Program-made: the position numbers and the translations under genes
Part shown: positions 15,693-23,583 of the stretch, one piece after another
Layout of the letters: the number at the start of each line of letters is the position of its first letter
How positions within the stretch are numbered: position 1 is the stretch's first letter
The notes under the pieces: generated by a model
Told to the model about the DNA's origin: nothing
Databases searched by the model: none
Seen by the model: only the letters and a program-made list of their open reading frames with translations
Source of the DNA: JBKEHD01 sp046710445
GTDB lineage: Bacteria > Pseudomonadota > Alphaproteobacteria > Rickettsiales > Midichloriaceae
DNA length: 28,304 bases
Reading direction: 5' to 3'
Assembly (NCBI GenBank): GCA_046710445.1
Contig: JBKEHD010000015.1
Span: 1-28,304, forward strand

Positions 15693-16433
15693 ATGAATTT
15701 AAAAACTATATTTGTACCATTATTATTATTAATTAATACAAGTTGCTCTGTTATGGAGCAGATTAAGGACGTAGGGAAGGCTCCAAAAATGAATGGAATA
15801 AATGTATATGATACAAATCAAGGGGGTGTTAAAACCCATAAAGATAACATGGATAATTTAGGCGATTTAAATTCTGATAATTCACTTTGGACTCCTGATT
15901 CTAAGAATTTTTTCTTTAGAGAAAGAAAAGCGAAATCAGTTGGTGACATATTGAAAGTTAAGGTAGTTATCCAAGAACAAGCTAAATTAGATAATAAAAC
16001 TACAAAATCACGAAATAGTTCATCTGATATGGGTATTGCTGGATTGTTTGGATTAAGTAAAGGTATGGCCGATAAAAATAAAAATTTAAATCCTACTAAA
16101 TTGATAGATATGGATTCAAGCTCTAAGGGTTCTGGCAATGGAAAAATAGACAGAAAAGAAAATATAAAAACCACTATCGCTGCTACAATCGTAAAAATCT
16201 TACCAAATGGAAATTTTATTATCAAAGGGTCTCAAGAAATAAGAGTGAATTTTGAATTGAGAGAGATAACTGTAGCTGGAATAGTAAGGGTAGAAGATAT
16301 CACTAGCGATAATTCTATAGATTTAGATCAAATTGCAGAAGCTAGAGTTTCATATGGAGGAAGAGGGCAAATTACGCAATATCAGCAAGATCCATATGGA
16401 AAACAAATTTTGGATATAATATCTCCATTTTAA
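15693..16433 (+). CDS. flgH: Flagellar L-ring lipoprotein FlgH
   Basis: The 246-aa protein has a lipoprotein signal (LLLLINTSC, with the Cys as the likely lipidated residue near position 19). The conserved FlgH body carries the FFRERKAKSVGDILKVKV strand, a low-complexity Ser/Gly/Lys/Asn stretch, IVKILPNGNFIIKGSQEIRV and DEITSDN-like text ahead of ARVSYGGRGQI. FlgH forms the outer-membrane L ring, a bushing for the rod. An outer-membrane ring protein implies a Gram-negative envelope with a lipoprotein system. It is 10 bp before dacA. Confidence 0.92.
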   Translation: MNLKTIFVPLLLLINTSCSVMEQIKDVGKAPKMNGINVYDTNQGGVKTHKDNMDNLGDLNSDNSLWTPDSKNFFFRERKAKSVGDILKVKVVIQEQAKLDNKTTKSRNSSSDMGIAGLFGLSKGMADKNKNLNPTKLIDMDSSSKGSGNGKIDRKENIKTTIAATIVKILPNGNFIIKGSQEIRVNFELREITVAGIVRVEDITSDNSIDLDQIAEARVSYGGRGQITQYQQDPYGKQILDIISPF

Positions 16434-16443
16434 TATAAAATGA

Positions 16444-17421
16444 ATGGGAATCCAACATATGCTTGATACAGTAAGATCAATTTTATTTTTGATTATATTC
16501 CAAATATTATGTTTGGTTCCTAATACATCTTATGGAATAAATAAGCCTTTGAATTTAGTGCCTTCCATCACTCATTCTTCTAATTACTCAGGTATAGTAA
16601 TGAATTATGATAATATGAGGGTTCTATATAATAAAAATGCTGATAAAAAGAGATATCCTGCCTCTCTAGTTAAGATGATGACATTGTATATAACATTTGA
16701 AGCATTAAAAAATGGTAAGTTAAAACCAGCACAAAAATTGATTGTTTCTAAAAGAGCCGCATCTCAGCCAAAAAGTAATTTAGATTTAAAGGCTGGAGAA
16801 AAAATAGAGGTACGCCAAGCTATACGTGCAGTGATCATTAAATCTGCAAATGATGCAGCAGTTACTTTAGGCGAGGGTGTTGCTTTAAGTGAATCTAAAT
16901 TTGTGGATATGATGAATAAAAAAGCAAAGCAACTCAAAATGTATAACACAAAATTCATGAATGCTCATGGGTTACATGATGAAGAACAGTATACAACAGC
17001 AAGAGATATGGCGAAACTTGCGATAGCTTTAAAAAAGAATTTCAATACTTATTACCATCTTTTTTCAGTAAAATCATTTATACATAAAGGAAAGGAAATC
17101 ACTGGTCATAATAAAGTTATGGATAGATATAAATGTGCAGATGGTTTAAAAACAGGATATATTAGAGCTTCAGGATTTAATCTTGCAACAACAGCTAAAA
17201 GGCCAGAAGGAAATTTGGTGGCAATTGTTATGGGTGGACAGACTGCAAGAATAAGGGACGATCATATGATCAATATTCTTGAAAATACATATAAAAAATT
17301 AGGAAGTAGACCTTCTGAAGATTATAAAAATACATCTGCTTCCAGTATTTTTAAAAATATTGATAATACAAATAAAAAGAATGATCACACTATGTGCTGG
17401 GATTTATTAGAAATACATTAA
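16444..17421 (+). CDS. dacA: D-alanyl-D-alanine carboxypeptidase (penicillin-binding protein 5/6 type)
   Basis: The 325-aa protein has the serine DD-peptidase motifs S74-L-V-K77, S134-A-N136 and K236-T-G238. An N-terminal hydrophobic segment (about residues 11-29) acts as signal. It trims the terminal D-Ala from peptidoglycan pentapeptides in the periplasm. The protein ends soon after the catalytic domain, about 80 residues shorter than E. coli PBP5, so the beta-rich C-terminal domain and amphipathic anchor appear to be missing. The chosen ATG at 16444 is 10 bp after flgH; an ATG 15 bp further in is also possible. It lies 3 bp from rsmE. Confidence 0.92.
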   Translation: MGIQHMLDTVRSILFLIIFQILCLVPNTSYGINKPLNLVPSITHSSNYSGIVMNYDNMRVLYNKNADKKRYPASLVKMMTLYITFEALKNGKLKPAQKLIVSKRAASQPKSNLDLKAGEKIEVRQAIRAVIIKSANDAAVTLGEGVALSESKFVDMMNKKAKQLKMYNTKFMNAHGLHDEEQYTTARDMAKLAIALKKNFNTYYHLFSVKSFIHKGKEITGHNKVMDRYKCADGLKTGYIRASGFNLATTAKRPEGNLVAIVMGGQTARIRDDHMINILENTYKKLGSRPSEDYKNTSASSIFKNIDNTNKKNDHTMCWDLLEIH

Positions 17422-17424
17422 ATT

Positions 17425-18165
17425 ATGAGTAGATTAAGGTTATTTATATCTGATAATATAGAGGATGAAGTTCCAATATATATAAGTAAAGAAGATATTC
17501 ATTATTTGAAAAATGTATTGAAAGTACGTAATAATGAAGAAATAAAAATTTTCAATAAAGATTGTGGAGAATGGATAAGCGAAATAAATATTGTTTCGAA
17601 AGATAAGATTTATCTATTACCAAAAAAACTTCTTAAGCTATATGAAAAAAAGTCATATAAAATCTCTTTATCATTTTCATTGTTAAAAAGAACGAATAAC
17701 AATATCGTCATTCAAAAAGCAACAGAATTGAATGTTTCTTCTATCTTTCCAATAATTACAGATAGGAGTATAGTTAGATCTTTTAATTCAAATAAGTTTA
17801 AATTAATAGCAAAAGAAGCTTCTGAACAATGCGGTAGATTGGAAATACCAGAAATTAATAATCTTTCAAATATAGATGAGATACTTAAATTATATGTTGG
17901 TAAAAAAAATATCATCATATGTAATAATCAAGATTCATCTACGAGATTAGATTTGATTGATAATAAAATAGATTACTCCATGGATTCTTTAGTTCTGATT
18001 GGTCCTGAAGGTGGTTTTTCTAGCAAAGAATTAGATTTAATTAAATCGTATAAAGATATTTATAGCGTTAGTTTAGGAAATTTAGTCTTGAGATCGGAAA
18101 CAGCTGTTATATCTTCTTTATATATGATAAATACTTTTTATGAAAAAAATGATGCAAAATATTAA
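17425..18165 (+). CDS. rsmE: 16S rRNA (uracil1498-N3)-methyltransferase RsmE
   Basis: The 246-aa SPOUT-class methyltransferase has the N-terminal PUA-like domain (EDIHYLKNVLKVRNNEEIKI, FNKDCGEW). The catalytic part contains the knot motifs LIGPEGGFSSKELDLI and VSLGNLVLRSETAVISSL. It methylates U1498 near the decoding centre of 16S rRNA. LVLRSETA replaces the common ILRAETA, a conservative change. It is 3 bp after dacA and overlaps gshA by 26 bp, so it belongs to the flagellar-dacA operon only by position. The length is normal. Confidence 0.93.
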   Translation: MSRLRLFISDNIEDEVPIYISKEDIHYLKNVLKVRNNEEIKIFNKDCGEWISEINIVSKDKIYLLPKKLLKLYEKKSYKISLSFSLLKRTNNNIVIQKATELNVSSIFPIITDRSIVRSFNSNKFKLIAKEASEQCGRLEIPEINNLSNIDEILKLYVGKKNIIICNNQDSSTRLDLIDNKIDYSMDSLVLIGPEGGFSSKELDLIKSYKDIYSVSLGNLVLRSETAVISSLYMINTFYEKNDAKY

Positions 18166-19348
18166 AAAAGAAAGTGATATAACGATAGACCTTAATTCTT
18201 ATATTGCAGAAAAAAGAAATCAAATAAATGATTGGTTGGATAATAGGGTCAAAACAAATAGTAGTGTAATATATTCTTCTGTAGATATTAGAAATTCTGG
18301 ATTTAAATCTGCTGCTGTTGATACAAATTTATTTCCTGCTGGATTTAATAACTTATCAAAAGCATCTATTGAACTTGCTTCAAAATATTTCAGAGAATTT
18401 ATTGATAAAAAATCAACTTCATCAAAAAAAATAGCTGTTTATGTAGAGTCTTTTTCTAGAAATATACGATATTGGGAAAGTTTAAATTCTCTTTTAATGA
18501 TAATTAGCGAAGCAAATTATGAAGTGAAGATAATCACTTTCAATGAAGAATTAAAGAAGGATATGAATGATATTGATAGCACAATAAAAATACACCTAGC
18601 GAAGAAATGTGGGGGCAATCTGCTTGTGGAGGGTGATTGGATGCCTGATGTTGTTATTTTGAATAACGACATTATGGAAAATGCACCTGATCAATTACTT
18701 AATGTAAACAACATTGTTTTACCAAATATAAAATACGGATGGTACAACAGAAAAAAAAGTAATCATTTCGAACATTACAATGAAATTGCTGAAGATTTCA
18801 GTAAAGATTTTGATATTGATCCATGGCTGATATCCACTTTTTTTACAAAATCTAACAAAGTAAATTTTAAAAATGAAGAAGGATTAGATGATTTGGCTCA
18901 TAAGATAGATAGCTTATTATTGAAAATAAGAAGAAAATATGATGAATACGCTATCAGCGATACACCAACCGTTTTTGTTAAAGCTAATAGTGGAACTTTT
19001 GGAAGGGGGGTTATATCAGTTAATTCGGGCGATCAAATATTGCATCTAAATAAAAAAAGAAGAGCAAATCTAAATAACATTAGGAGTGGTATAATAAATT
19101 CGGAAGTTATAATTCAAGAAGGTATAAATACTATTGAAAAATTCAAACAATATCCCGCAGAAAATATTACATATTCAATGAATTCTAAAGTTATTGGGAA
19201 ATTCATTAGGTACAATACTGAAAAAGGTATAAGCAATAACTTAAATTCCAAAGGTATGTTTTTCAACGAATCTAATGAAGAGGTGACTGAGACTGAGAAT
19301 TTAATATCAAGAATCGCAAATATTGCTGCATCTCACGAATTATTATAA
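18140..19348 (+). CDS. gshA: Glutamate-cysteine ligase GshA, proteobacterial ATP-grasp-like type
   Basis: The 402-aa protein matches the GshA family found in some alpha- and betaproteobacteria and acidithiobacilli, not the E. coli type. Diagnostic parts are KIAVYVESFSRNIRYWESL, GWYNRKKSNHFEHYNEIAED, the ATP-binding PTVFVKANSGTFGRGVISV, and VIIQEGINT. It makes gamma-glutamylcysteine, the first step of glutathione synthesis. gshB is not in the window. The start overlaps rsmE by 26 bp; ATGs at 18149 and 18152 are alternatives. It lies 3 bp before pgeF. The assignment rests on motif recognition; length agrees with the family (about 400 aa). Confidence 0.85.
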   Translation: MKKMMQNIKKESDITIDLNSYIAEKRNQINDWLDNRVKTNSSVIYSSVDIRNSGFKSAAVDTNLFPAGFNNLSKASIELASKYFREFIDKKSTSSKKIAVYVESFSRNIRYWESLNSLLMIISEANYEVKIITFNEELKKDMNDIDSTIKIHLAKKCGGNLLVEGDWMPDVVILNNDIMENAPDQLLNVNNIVLPNIKYGWYNRKKSNHFEHYNEIAEDFSKDFDIDPWLISTFFTKSNKVNFKNEEGLDDLAHKIDSLLLKIRRKYDEYAISDTPTVFVKANSGTFGRGVISVNSGDQILHLNKKRRANLNNIRSGIINSEVIIQEGINTIEKFKQYPAENITYSMNSKVIGKFIRYNTEKGISNNLNSKGMFFNESNEEVTETENLISRIANIAASHELL

Positions 19349-19351
19349 AAG

Positions 19352-20110
19352 ATGACAAAATCATTTTTACAATCAGATTTATTAAGATCATTTAATGTAA
19401 ATCATGGGTTTTTCACAAAAAATGGTGGGTATAGCTCAGGTCTTTATAGTAGTTTGAATTGTAAAATGGAATGTGATGATAAAGCTGAAAATGTTAACAG
19501 TAATATTAACAGAGTTGCAGAATTATTGAATTTTGACATATCACGCTTAACTCTTCTAAGACAAACGCATTCTACAAAAGTAATAATAGCAAATAATAGT
19601 ATAAAAAAAATTGAAGGTGATGCAGTTTTTACAAATAAAATTGATCATGCAATTGGTGTAATCACAGCTGATTGCGTTCCAATTTTATTATATGGAGCCA
19701 ATAGCAAAGCCATAGCTTGTATACATGCTGGATGGAAAGGTGCTTATACTGGTGTAATAGAAAATGCTATAAAGAGTTTTAATGATTGTGGAGAATATTC
19801 TATATACGCAGCTATAGGACCATGCATTAAACAAAAAAATTATGAAATAGATTTGAATTTTTATAATAAATTTATTGAACAAGATGATCAAAATAAAATT
19901 TATTTCGCAGATACTTCAAAAAACCATCACTTTTTATTTGATTTAACTAAATATTGTTACGATAAATTAAAAAAATCTGGCGTAAAAGAGATAGATGATA
20001 TAGATGAAGATACTTATTTTAATGAAAAAAACTTTTTTAGCTGCAGAAGGGCGTATCACAAAAAAGAAAAAGATTTTGGATGTCAAATTTCTGTAATTCA
20101 TAAAAGCTAA
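19352..20110 (+). CDS. pgeF: Peptidoglycan editing factor PgeF (laccase-domain YfiH family)
   Basis: The 252-aa protein has the multicopper-like YfiH fold signature: FTKNGGYSSGLYSSLN, LRQTHSTKVI, the metal residues in GVITADCVPILLY and HAGWKGAYTGVIENAI, and the closing FFSCRRAYHKKEKDFG. In E. coli this protein removes wrongly incorporated L-Ser-containing muropeptides; family members also have purine nucleoside activities. It is the last gene of the flgF-pgeF run and ends 75 bp before the dps-like gene, which has its own predicted promoter. The presence of pgeF next to dacA agrees with a retained peptidoglycan layer. Confidence 0.92.
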   Translation: MTKSFLQSDLLRSFNVNHGFFTKNGGYSSGLYSSLNCKMECDDKAENVNSNINRVAELLNFDISRLTLLRQTHSTKVIIANNSIKKIEGDAVFTNKIDHAIGVITADCVPILLYGANSKAIACIHAGWKGAYTGVIENAIKSFNDCGEYSIYAAIGPCIKQKNYEIDLNFYNKFIEQDDQNKIYFADTSKNHHFLFDLTKYCYDKLKKSGVKEIDDIDEDTYFNEKNFFSCRRAYHKKEKDFGCQISVIHKS

Positions 20111-20124
20111 TCTAGTAAATTATT

Positions 20125-20153
20125 TTGACTTATGGTTTTAATTATTTTACCAT
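20125..20153 (+). promoter_or_regulatory. Predicted promoter of the dps-like gene with internal palindrome
   Basis: TTGACT (20125-20130), a 17-bp spacer and TACCAT (20148-20153) resemble a sigma-70 promoter 33 bp before the ATG at 20186. ATGGT at 20132-20136 and ACCAT at 20149-20153 form an inverted repeat spanning spacer and -10, a position where a repressor could act. Confidence 0.45.
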
Positions 20154-20185
20154 TATATTAGTGTTAATTTTTATTCTTCAATAGT

Positions 20186-20620
20186 ATGACAAGTGATGTT
20201 TTTGATTCGATTAACGGTGTTTTAGTTAATTTGTATGCTGTATTTTTGAAAACGCAAAATTATCATTGGAATATTACGGGAGAGAATTTTTCTTCAAATC
20301 ATAAATTACTAGATGAGCAGTATAATGGATACATCACTCTAATAGATGAATTAGCTGAGCATTTAAGATATCACAATTTCAAAGTTACTTTAAGTTTCAA
20401 CAACATGAAATCTATGGTTTTTATAGGAGAAATCAATAATGATTTGGGTTCCAAAGATATGATCAAAGATCTTCTTAAATCTATTGAAACCCTATATCAA
20501 AATATTGAAAAAGCTTTTCAATTATGCCAATCAGAATCATTAGAAAGCAGTTCTGATATTATGCTTTCATTAATAAAACATCTTGAGCAAAATATCTATC
20601 ATCTTAGATCCAGTATCTAG
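20186..20620 (+). CDS. dps: Dps-family ferritin-like DNA-protection protein
   Basis: The 144-aa four-helix protein has the Dps ferroxidase-site pattern: TQNYHWNITGENFSSNHKLL followed by DEQYNGYITLIDELAEHLRY. The conserved His, Asp and Glu residues bind iron at the dimer interface. Dps dodecamers oxidise and store iron and protect DNA under oxidative or starvation stress. It lacks a lysine-rich N-terminal tail, so DNA binding is not evident. The gene stands alone with its own predicted promoter and faces the 115-aa unknown gene across 10 bp. No Shine-Dalgarno sequence is visible. Confidence 0.88.
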   Translation: MTSDVFDSINGVLVNLYAVFLKTQNYHWNITGENFSSNHKLLDEQYNGYITLIDELAEHLRYHNFKVTLSFNNMKSMVFIGEINNDLGSKDMIKDLLKSIETLYQNIEKAFQLCQSESLESSSDIMLSLIKHLEQNIYHLRSSI

Positions 20621-20630
20621 CAATACATCT

Positions 20631-20978
20631 CTAAAATAGACTCTCAATTTCTATTGATTCATTACTCTTTTTGTCATTTCTCCACTTGCATCCATTGGTA
20701 AGTGCTTTTATTACTTTTTTAGAAACATCTTCATATTCAAGCCCAGCTAAAAGGCATATTCTCTTGAAATCTTTATTATCCTTATCAACCAACCATTTTA
20801 TTGCTTCTATCTTTTCTTTTTTAGCGAATCTTTTTTTTGAGTTGCTAGATGCATCCATGAGAGCTTGAGTTATAACAGCTTTCCATAAACTTTTATAATT
20901 ATTTATCTCTTTTTCATAGATATTCAACGATGGGTCAAATTCTAATTCACAACGTCCGGTATTATGGAAAACACTCAT
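20631..20978 (-). CDS. Conserved-looking 115-aa protein of unknown function
   Basis: The ATG at 20978 is chosen because AGGGAG (20988-20993) stands about 9 nt before it on the minus strand; an upstream ATG at 21008 would place that ribosome site inside the gene. The protein begins MSVFHNTGRCELEFDPSLNI, has a helix around SLWKAVITQALMDASSNSKK, and then IEAIKWLVDKDNKDFKRICLLAGLEYEDVSKKV. This last part looks like a small helical module seen in alphaproteobacterial hypothetical proteins, reminiscent of a DNA-binding or phage-related fold. That is an impression only. No known domain can be named. It is transcribed alone, divergent from ruvA. Confidence 0.7.
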   Translation of the reverse strand: MSVFHNTGRCELEFDPSLNIYEKEINNYKSLWKAVITQALMDASSNSKKRFAKKEKIEAIKWLVDKDNKDFKRICLLAGLEYEDVSKKVIKALTNGCKWRNDKKSNESIEIESLF

Positions 20979-21113
20979 CTTGTTACTCCCTAGTTTTGTT
21001 AATTTCATGCAATTACAATAAAAATATACAGAAGCTGTATTTTCCGCAAGTACTTATAAGAATTTTTATAAATAAAAAAATAAAGATATTTAAAAAGGTA
21101 AAAAAATTTTATT

Positions 21114-21144
21114 AATCACAAAATTAATGAATGTGATTTTTTCT
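21114..21144 (+). terminator. Hairpin followed by T-rich tract upstream of ruvA
   Basis: AATCACA (21114-21120) pairs with TGTGATT (21132-21138) around an 11-nt loop. It is followed by a T-rich stretch TTTTCTTTT. It resembles an intrinsic terminator for rightward transcription. The stem is only 7 bp with two G-C pairs. No rightward gene ends here, so it could stop readthrough from dps or be an unrelated structure. Confidence 0.35.
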
Positions 21145-21149
21145 TTTAA

Positions 21150-21158
21150 TGTTATAAT
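21150..21158 (+). promoter_or_regulatory. Extended -10 promoter of ruvA
   Basis: TGTTATAAT at 21150-21158 is a perfect extended -10 element (TGnTATAAT) 20 bp before the ruvA ATG. No good -35 is present at the usual distance, as is normal for extended -10 promoters. Confidence 0.5.
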
Positions 21159-21178
21159 ATAAAAAAAAGATAGCAAAA

Positions 21179-21787
21179 ATGATTGGAAAACTTACAGGAA
21201 TAATATCAGTTATATTAGATGATTCTATAATATTAGATGTAAATGGCGTTGGATATATAGTTTTTTGTCATGATAAAATGAAGAGTGACTATACTATAGG
21301 TGATAAAAAATCAATGCTTACGCAAACTATTATAAAAGAAAATGACATCAGTATTTTTGGTTTTAACAGCGCTTTAGAAAAAGATCTATTTACTCATCTA
21401 TTAACAATACAAGGTGTTGGAGCTAAGCTTTCACATACAATCATTGGATCTATCTCTATGAAAGAAATATTCCAATCTATTCATTCCAATGATGTGAAAA
21501 AATTCTTAAATATCAGTGGTGTTGGAGCAAAATTAGCTAATAGATTATTAAATGAACTTAAAAATAAAAAATTTATTAATAAATTATGTAACATACCCAG
21601 CATAGAAGGTAATAGTGATTTATCCGAAAAAGGTAATAGCATAATATCTGACGCTTGTTCTGCTCTTACTAATCTAGGTTATAATGAAATTACTGTAAAT
21701 AAAGTACTAAGTAATATAATTTCCTCAGATAAAGATATTGATTTAGAAAATTTAATTAAATTAAGTATCAAAGAATTATCCTCATAG
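21179..21787 (+). CDS. ruvA: Holliday junction branch-migration protein RuvA
   Basis: The 202-aa protein begins MIGKLTGIISVILDDSIILD (OB-fold domain I). It carries two helix-hairpin-helix motifs, LLTIQGVGAKLSHTIIGS and FLNISGVGAKLANRLLNELK, and ends in a domain III that binds RuvB (DACSALTNLGYNEITVNKVL). RuvA tetramers hold Holliday junctions for the RuvB motor. ruvB, ruvC and yebC are not in the window, so ruvA is separated from its usual neighbours. It converges on the Smr gene with only 2 bp between them. The length is standard. Confidence 0.95.
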   Translation: MIGKLTGIISVILDDSIILDVNGVGYIVFCHDKMKSDYTIGDKKSMLTQTIIKENDISIFGFNSALEKDLFTHLLTIQGVGAKLSHTIIGSISMKEIFQSIHSNDVKKFLNISGVGAKLANRLLNELKNKKFINKLCNIPSIEGNSDLSEKGNSIISDACSALTNLGYNEITVNKVLSNIISSDKDIDLENLIKLSIKELSS

Positions 21788-21789
21788 CT

Positions 21790-22362
21790 TTATTTGTCTT
21801 TATTTCTTTTTAACAAGAGATAAATAGCCCCATCTCCACCATGTTGTTTATGTGCATAATTAATGTATAAAGTTTTATTATAAAATTCTGAATTTTCTAG
21901 CCAATAAAAAATATTGTTTTTTATAATAGACTCTTTGTTCAAAGAATTATTACCTTTTCCAGTTATTATAAGTAATAACCTACAATTATTTACATAAGAA
22001 TTATGCAAAAACTTAACAAACAATGTGTGTGCTTCGTTCTTAGTATAGCCATGCAAATCTAATTTAGAGCTTATTGTGTACAGGCCTTTATTGATGGTTT
22101 TGTATAGACTTCTATGAATTTTCTTATTATTTCCAAAAATGAGTCCATCATCTTCATATCTAAATACAGTTTTATTTGGTTCTATCTTACTGTAAATCAC
22201 TTCTTTATTCGCAATTTTACTATTATCAGTATCATTTTTTGCTACTTTTGTTGTAGCAATGTTATTATCCTCATTTTTTGAATTAAACTTTTCTACATCA
22301 TACACATACTTGTCCCATACAGTTAATTCTTCTGGATCAAATAAATAATATTTATTATTCAT
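21790..22362 (-). CDS. Smr-domain protein (putative nuclease/endonuclease)
   Basis: The 190-aa protein has a C-terminal Smr domain: KLDLHGYTKNEAHTLFVKFL, then LLLIITGKGNNS, and a closing HKQHGGDGAIYLLLKR. The first ~100 residues are charged and low-complexity, typical of stand-alone Smr proteins of alphaproteobacteria. Smr domains in other proteins cleave DNA or RNA, but the LDxH and TGKG motifs give no exact substrate. It faces ruvA convergently with a 2-bp gap and is divergent from nadK. The role in this organism is unknown. Confidence 0.85.
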   Translation of the reverse strand: MNNKYYLFDPEELTVWDKYVYDVEKFNSKNEDNNIATTKVAKNDTDNSKIANKEVIYSKIEPNKTVFRYEDDGLIFGNNKKIHRSLYKTINKGLYTISSKLDLHGYTKNEAHTLFVKFLHNSYVNNCRLLLIITGKGNNSLNKESIIKNNIFYWLENSEFYNKTLYINYAHKQHGGDGAIYLLLKRNKDK

Positions 22363-22426
22363 ATTTTATGGTATTTTTTATTTTGTATATCAATGGAAAT
22401 TCTAAAGATTTAAATTATACTAGCAT

Positions 22427-23221
22427 ATGAAACAAGAAATAAAAATAGGATGTTTATATAACAAATTTTCCGAAAGAGCGGTATTAGCTTTTAATGAGTT
22501 AGTAAGAAGATACAATGCTGTGGAATTTTTTGAAGATAATAAAAAACATCTGGATATCGTTATTACACTTGGTGGAGATGGGGAGATACTGAAAGCTCTA
22601 CATGCAACAAAAGATTTGAATACACCTATTTTCGGATTAAATAGAGGGTCATTAGGATTTTTGCTAAATGATTATTGTAAATTAGACAAATTGATAGAGC
22701 GAATACAAAAGGCTATTTCTATAAAGCTTTATCCACTTAAGATGCGTGCAATTACAGAGAATGATGAGGTCACAGAATTATATGCTTTCAATGAAGTATC
22801 TCTTCTTAGGGAAACAAATCAAGCAGCAAAAATTCGTATTTATATCGATGGCATAGTTAGAATGAATAGTTTGCAGGGAGATGGTGTATTGATTTCAACT
22901 CCTGCAGGAAGTACGGCTTATAATTTTGCTGCGGCTGGTCCTATTCTTCCACTTACTGCTAATCTTCTTTCTATTACACCCATTAGTCCATTTAGACCAA
23001 GAAGGTGGAGTGGTGCGCTTATACATAATGATAATGTAGTAAAATTTGAAATAATTGATAATTTAAAAAGACCTGTAAGTGTTGTTGCAGATTCTCAAGA
23101 AATCAGAAATATTAAATCTGTTGAAGTATTTTTAGATTTTAATACCGAAAAAAAATTGCTTTTTGATATAGATAACAATTTTCAAGAAAGAGTATTTAAA
23201 GAGCAATTTTATAAAGAGTAG
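22427..23221 (+). CDS. nadK: NAD kinase
   Basis: The 264-aa protein phosphorylates NAD to NADP. It shows the GGDG motif in TLGGDGEILKALH, NRGSLGFLLND, the glycine-rich substrate site STPAGSTAYNFAAAGPILP, and ITPISPFRPRRWSGALI. The length is typical for alphaproteobacterial NadK. It is divergent from the Smr gene; TATACT at 22416-22421 may be a -10 element. A perfect 10-bp inverted repeat follows the stop codon at once. Confidence 0.95.
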   Translation: MKQEIKIGCLYNKFSERAVLAFNELVRRYNAVEFFEDNKKHLDIVITLGGDGEILKALHATKDLNTPIFGLNRGSLGFLLNDYCKLDKLIERIQKAISIKLYPLKMRAITENDEVTELYAFNEVSLLRETNQAAKIRIYIDGIVRMNSLQGDGVLISTPAGSTAYNFAAAGPILPLTANLLSITPISPFRPRRWSGALIHNDNVVKFEIIDNLKRPVSVVADSQEIRNIKSVEVFLDFNTEKKLLFDIDNNFQERVFKEQFYKE

Positions 23222-23222
23222 T

Positions 23223-23246
23223 CTATTAATTTAAGCAAATTAATAG
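23223..23246 (+). terminator. Perfect 10-bp hairpin after nadK
   Basis: CTATTAATTT (23223-23232) and AAATTAATAG (23237-23246) form a perfect stem around AAGC, two bases after the nadK stop. There is no following T tract and the stem is AT-rich, so it may act in mRNA 3' processing or stability rather than as an intrinsic terminator. Confidence 0.5.
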
Positions 23247-23307
23247 AAGAAAGTAGCATAAATATATGTTATCATCCCATGATGATCATTAAAACAATAA
23301 TATAATC

Positions 23308-23583
23308 ATGAACAAAAGTGAGTTTGTAGAAAAATTATCAAAAGAATTATCTATAACTAAAATAGAAGGAAATAAAAAGCTAAACGAGGTATTAAGCTGT
23401 ATAGCTGAGTCATTAAAAGATAGTGATGAGTTAAGATTTGTCGGATTTGGGACATTTAAAGGGAAGAATGTAGAAGAGAAGAGAGTAAAGACTCCCATGG
23501 GTAAAATGGCAACAGTACCTGCGCAAAGAAGGGTAAGTTTTTCCGTGGGGAGTGAGTTTAAAAAAATTATTAACAAAAAATGA
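23308..23583 (+). CDS. HU/IHF family DNA-binding protein (divergent)
   Basis: The 91-aa protein has the HU fold: an N-terminal helix (NKSEFVEKLSKELSITKIEG), a second helix and the conserved FVGFGTFKGKNVEEKRVKTP arm. The usual GRNPxTGExIxI arm is replaced by VKTPMGKMATVPAQ, and the ending is RRVSFSVGSEFKKII rather than xVPxFKAGK. HU-like proteins compact DNA and help recombination and replication. The changes suggest a lineage-specific paralogue with altered bending or specificity. The gene stands alone; a short inverted repeat (ATCATC at 23271-23276, GATGAT at 23281-23286) lies upstream. Confidence 0.88.
   Translation: MNKSEFVEKLSKELSITKIEGNKKLNEVLSCIAESLKDSDELRFVGFGTFKGKNVEEKRVKTPMGKMATVPAQRRVSFSVGSEFKKIINKK

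Noticed and set aside
23289..23576. 95-aa reverse-strand frame opposite the HU gene
   Set aside because: HU is clearly coding on the plus strand; the reverse frame is an antisense shadow.
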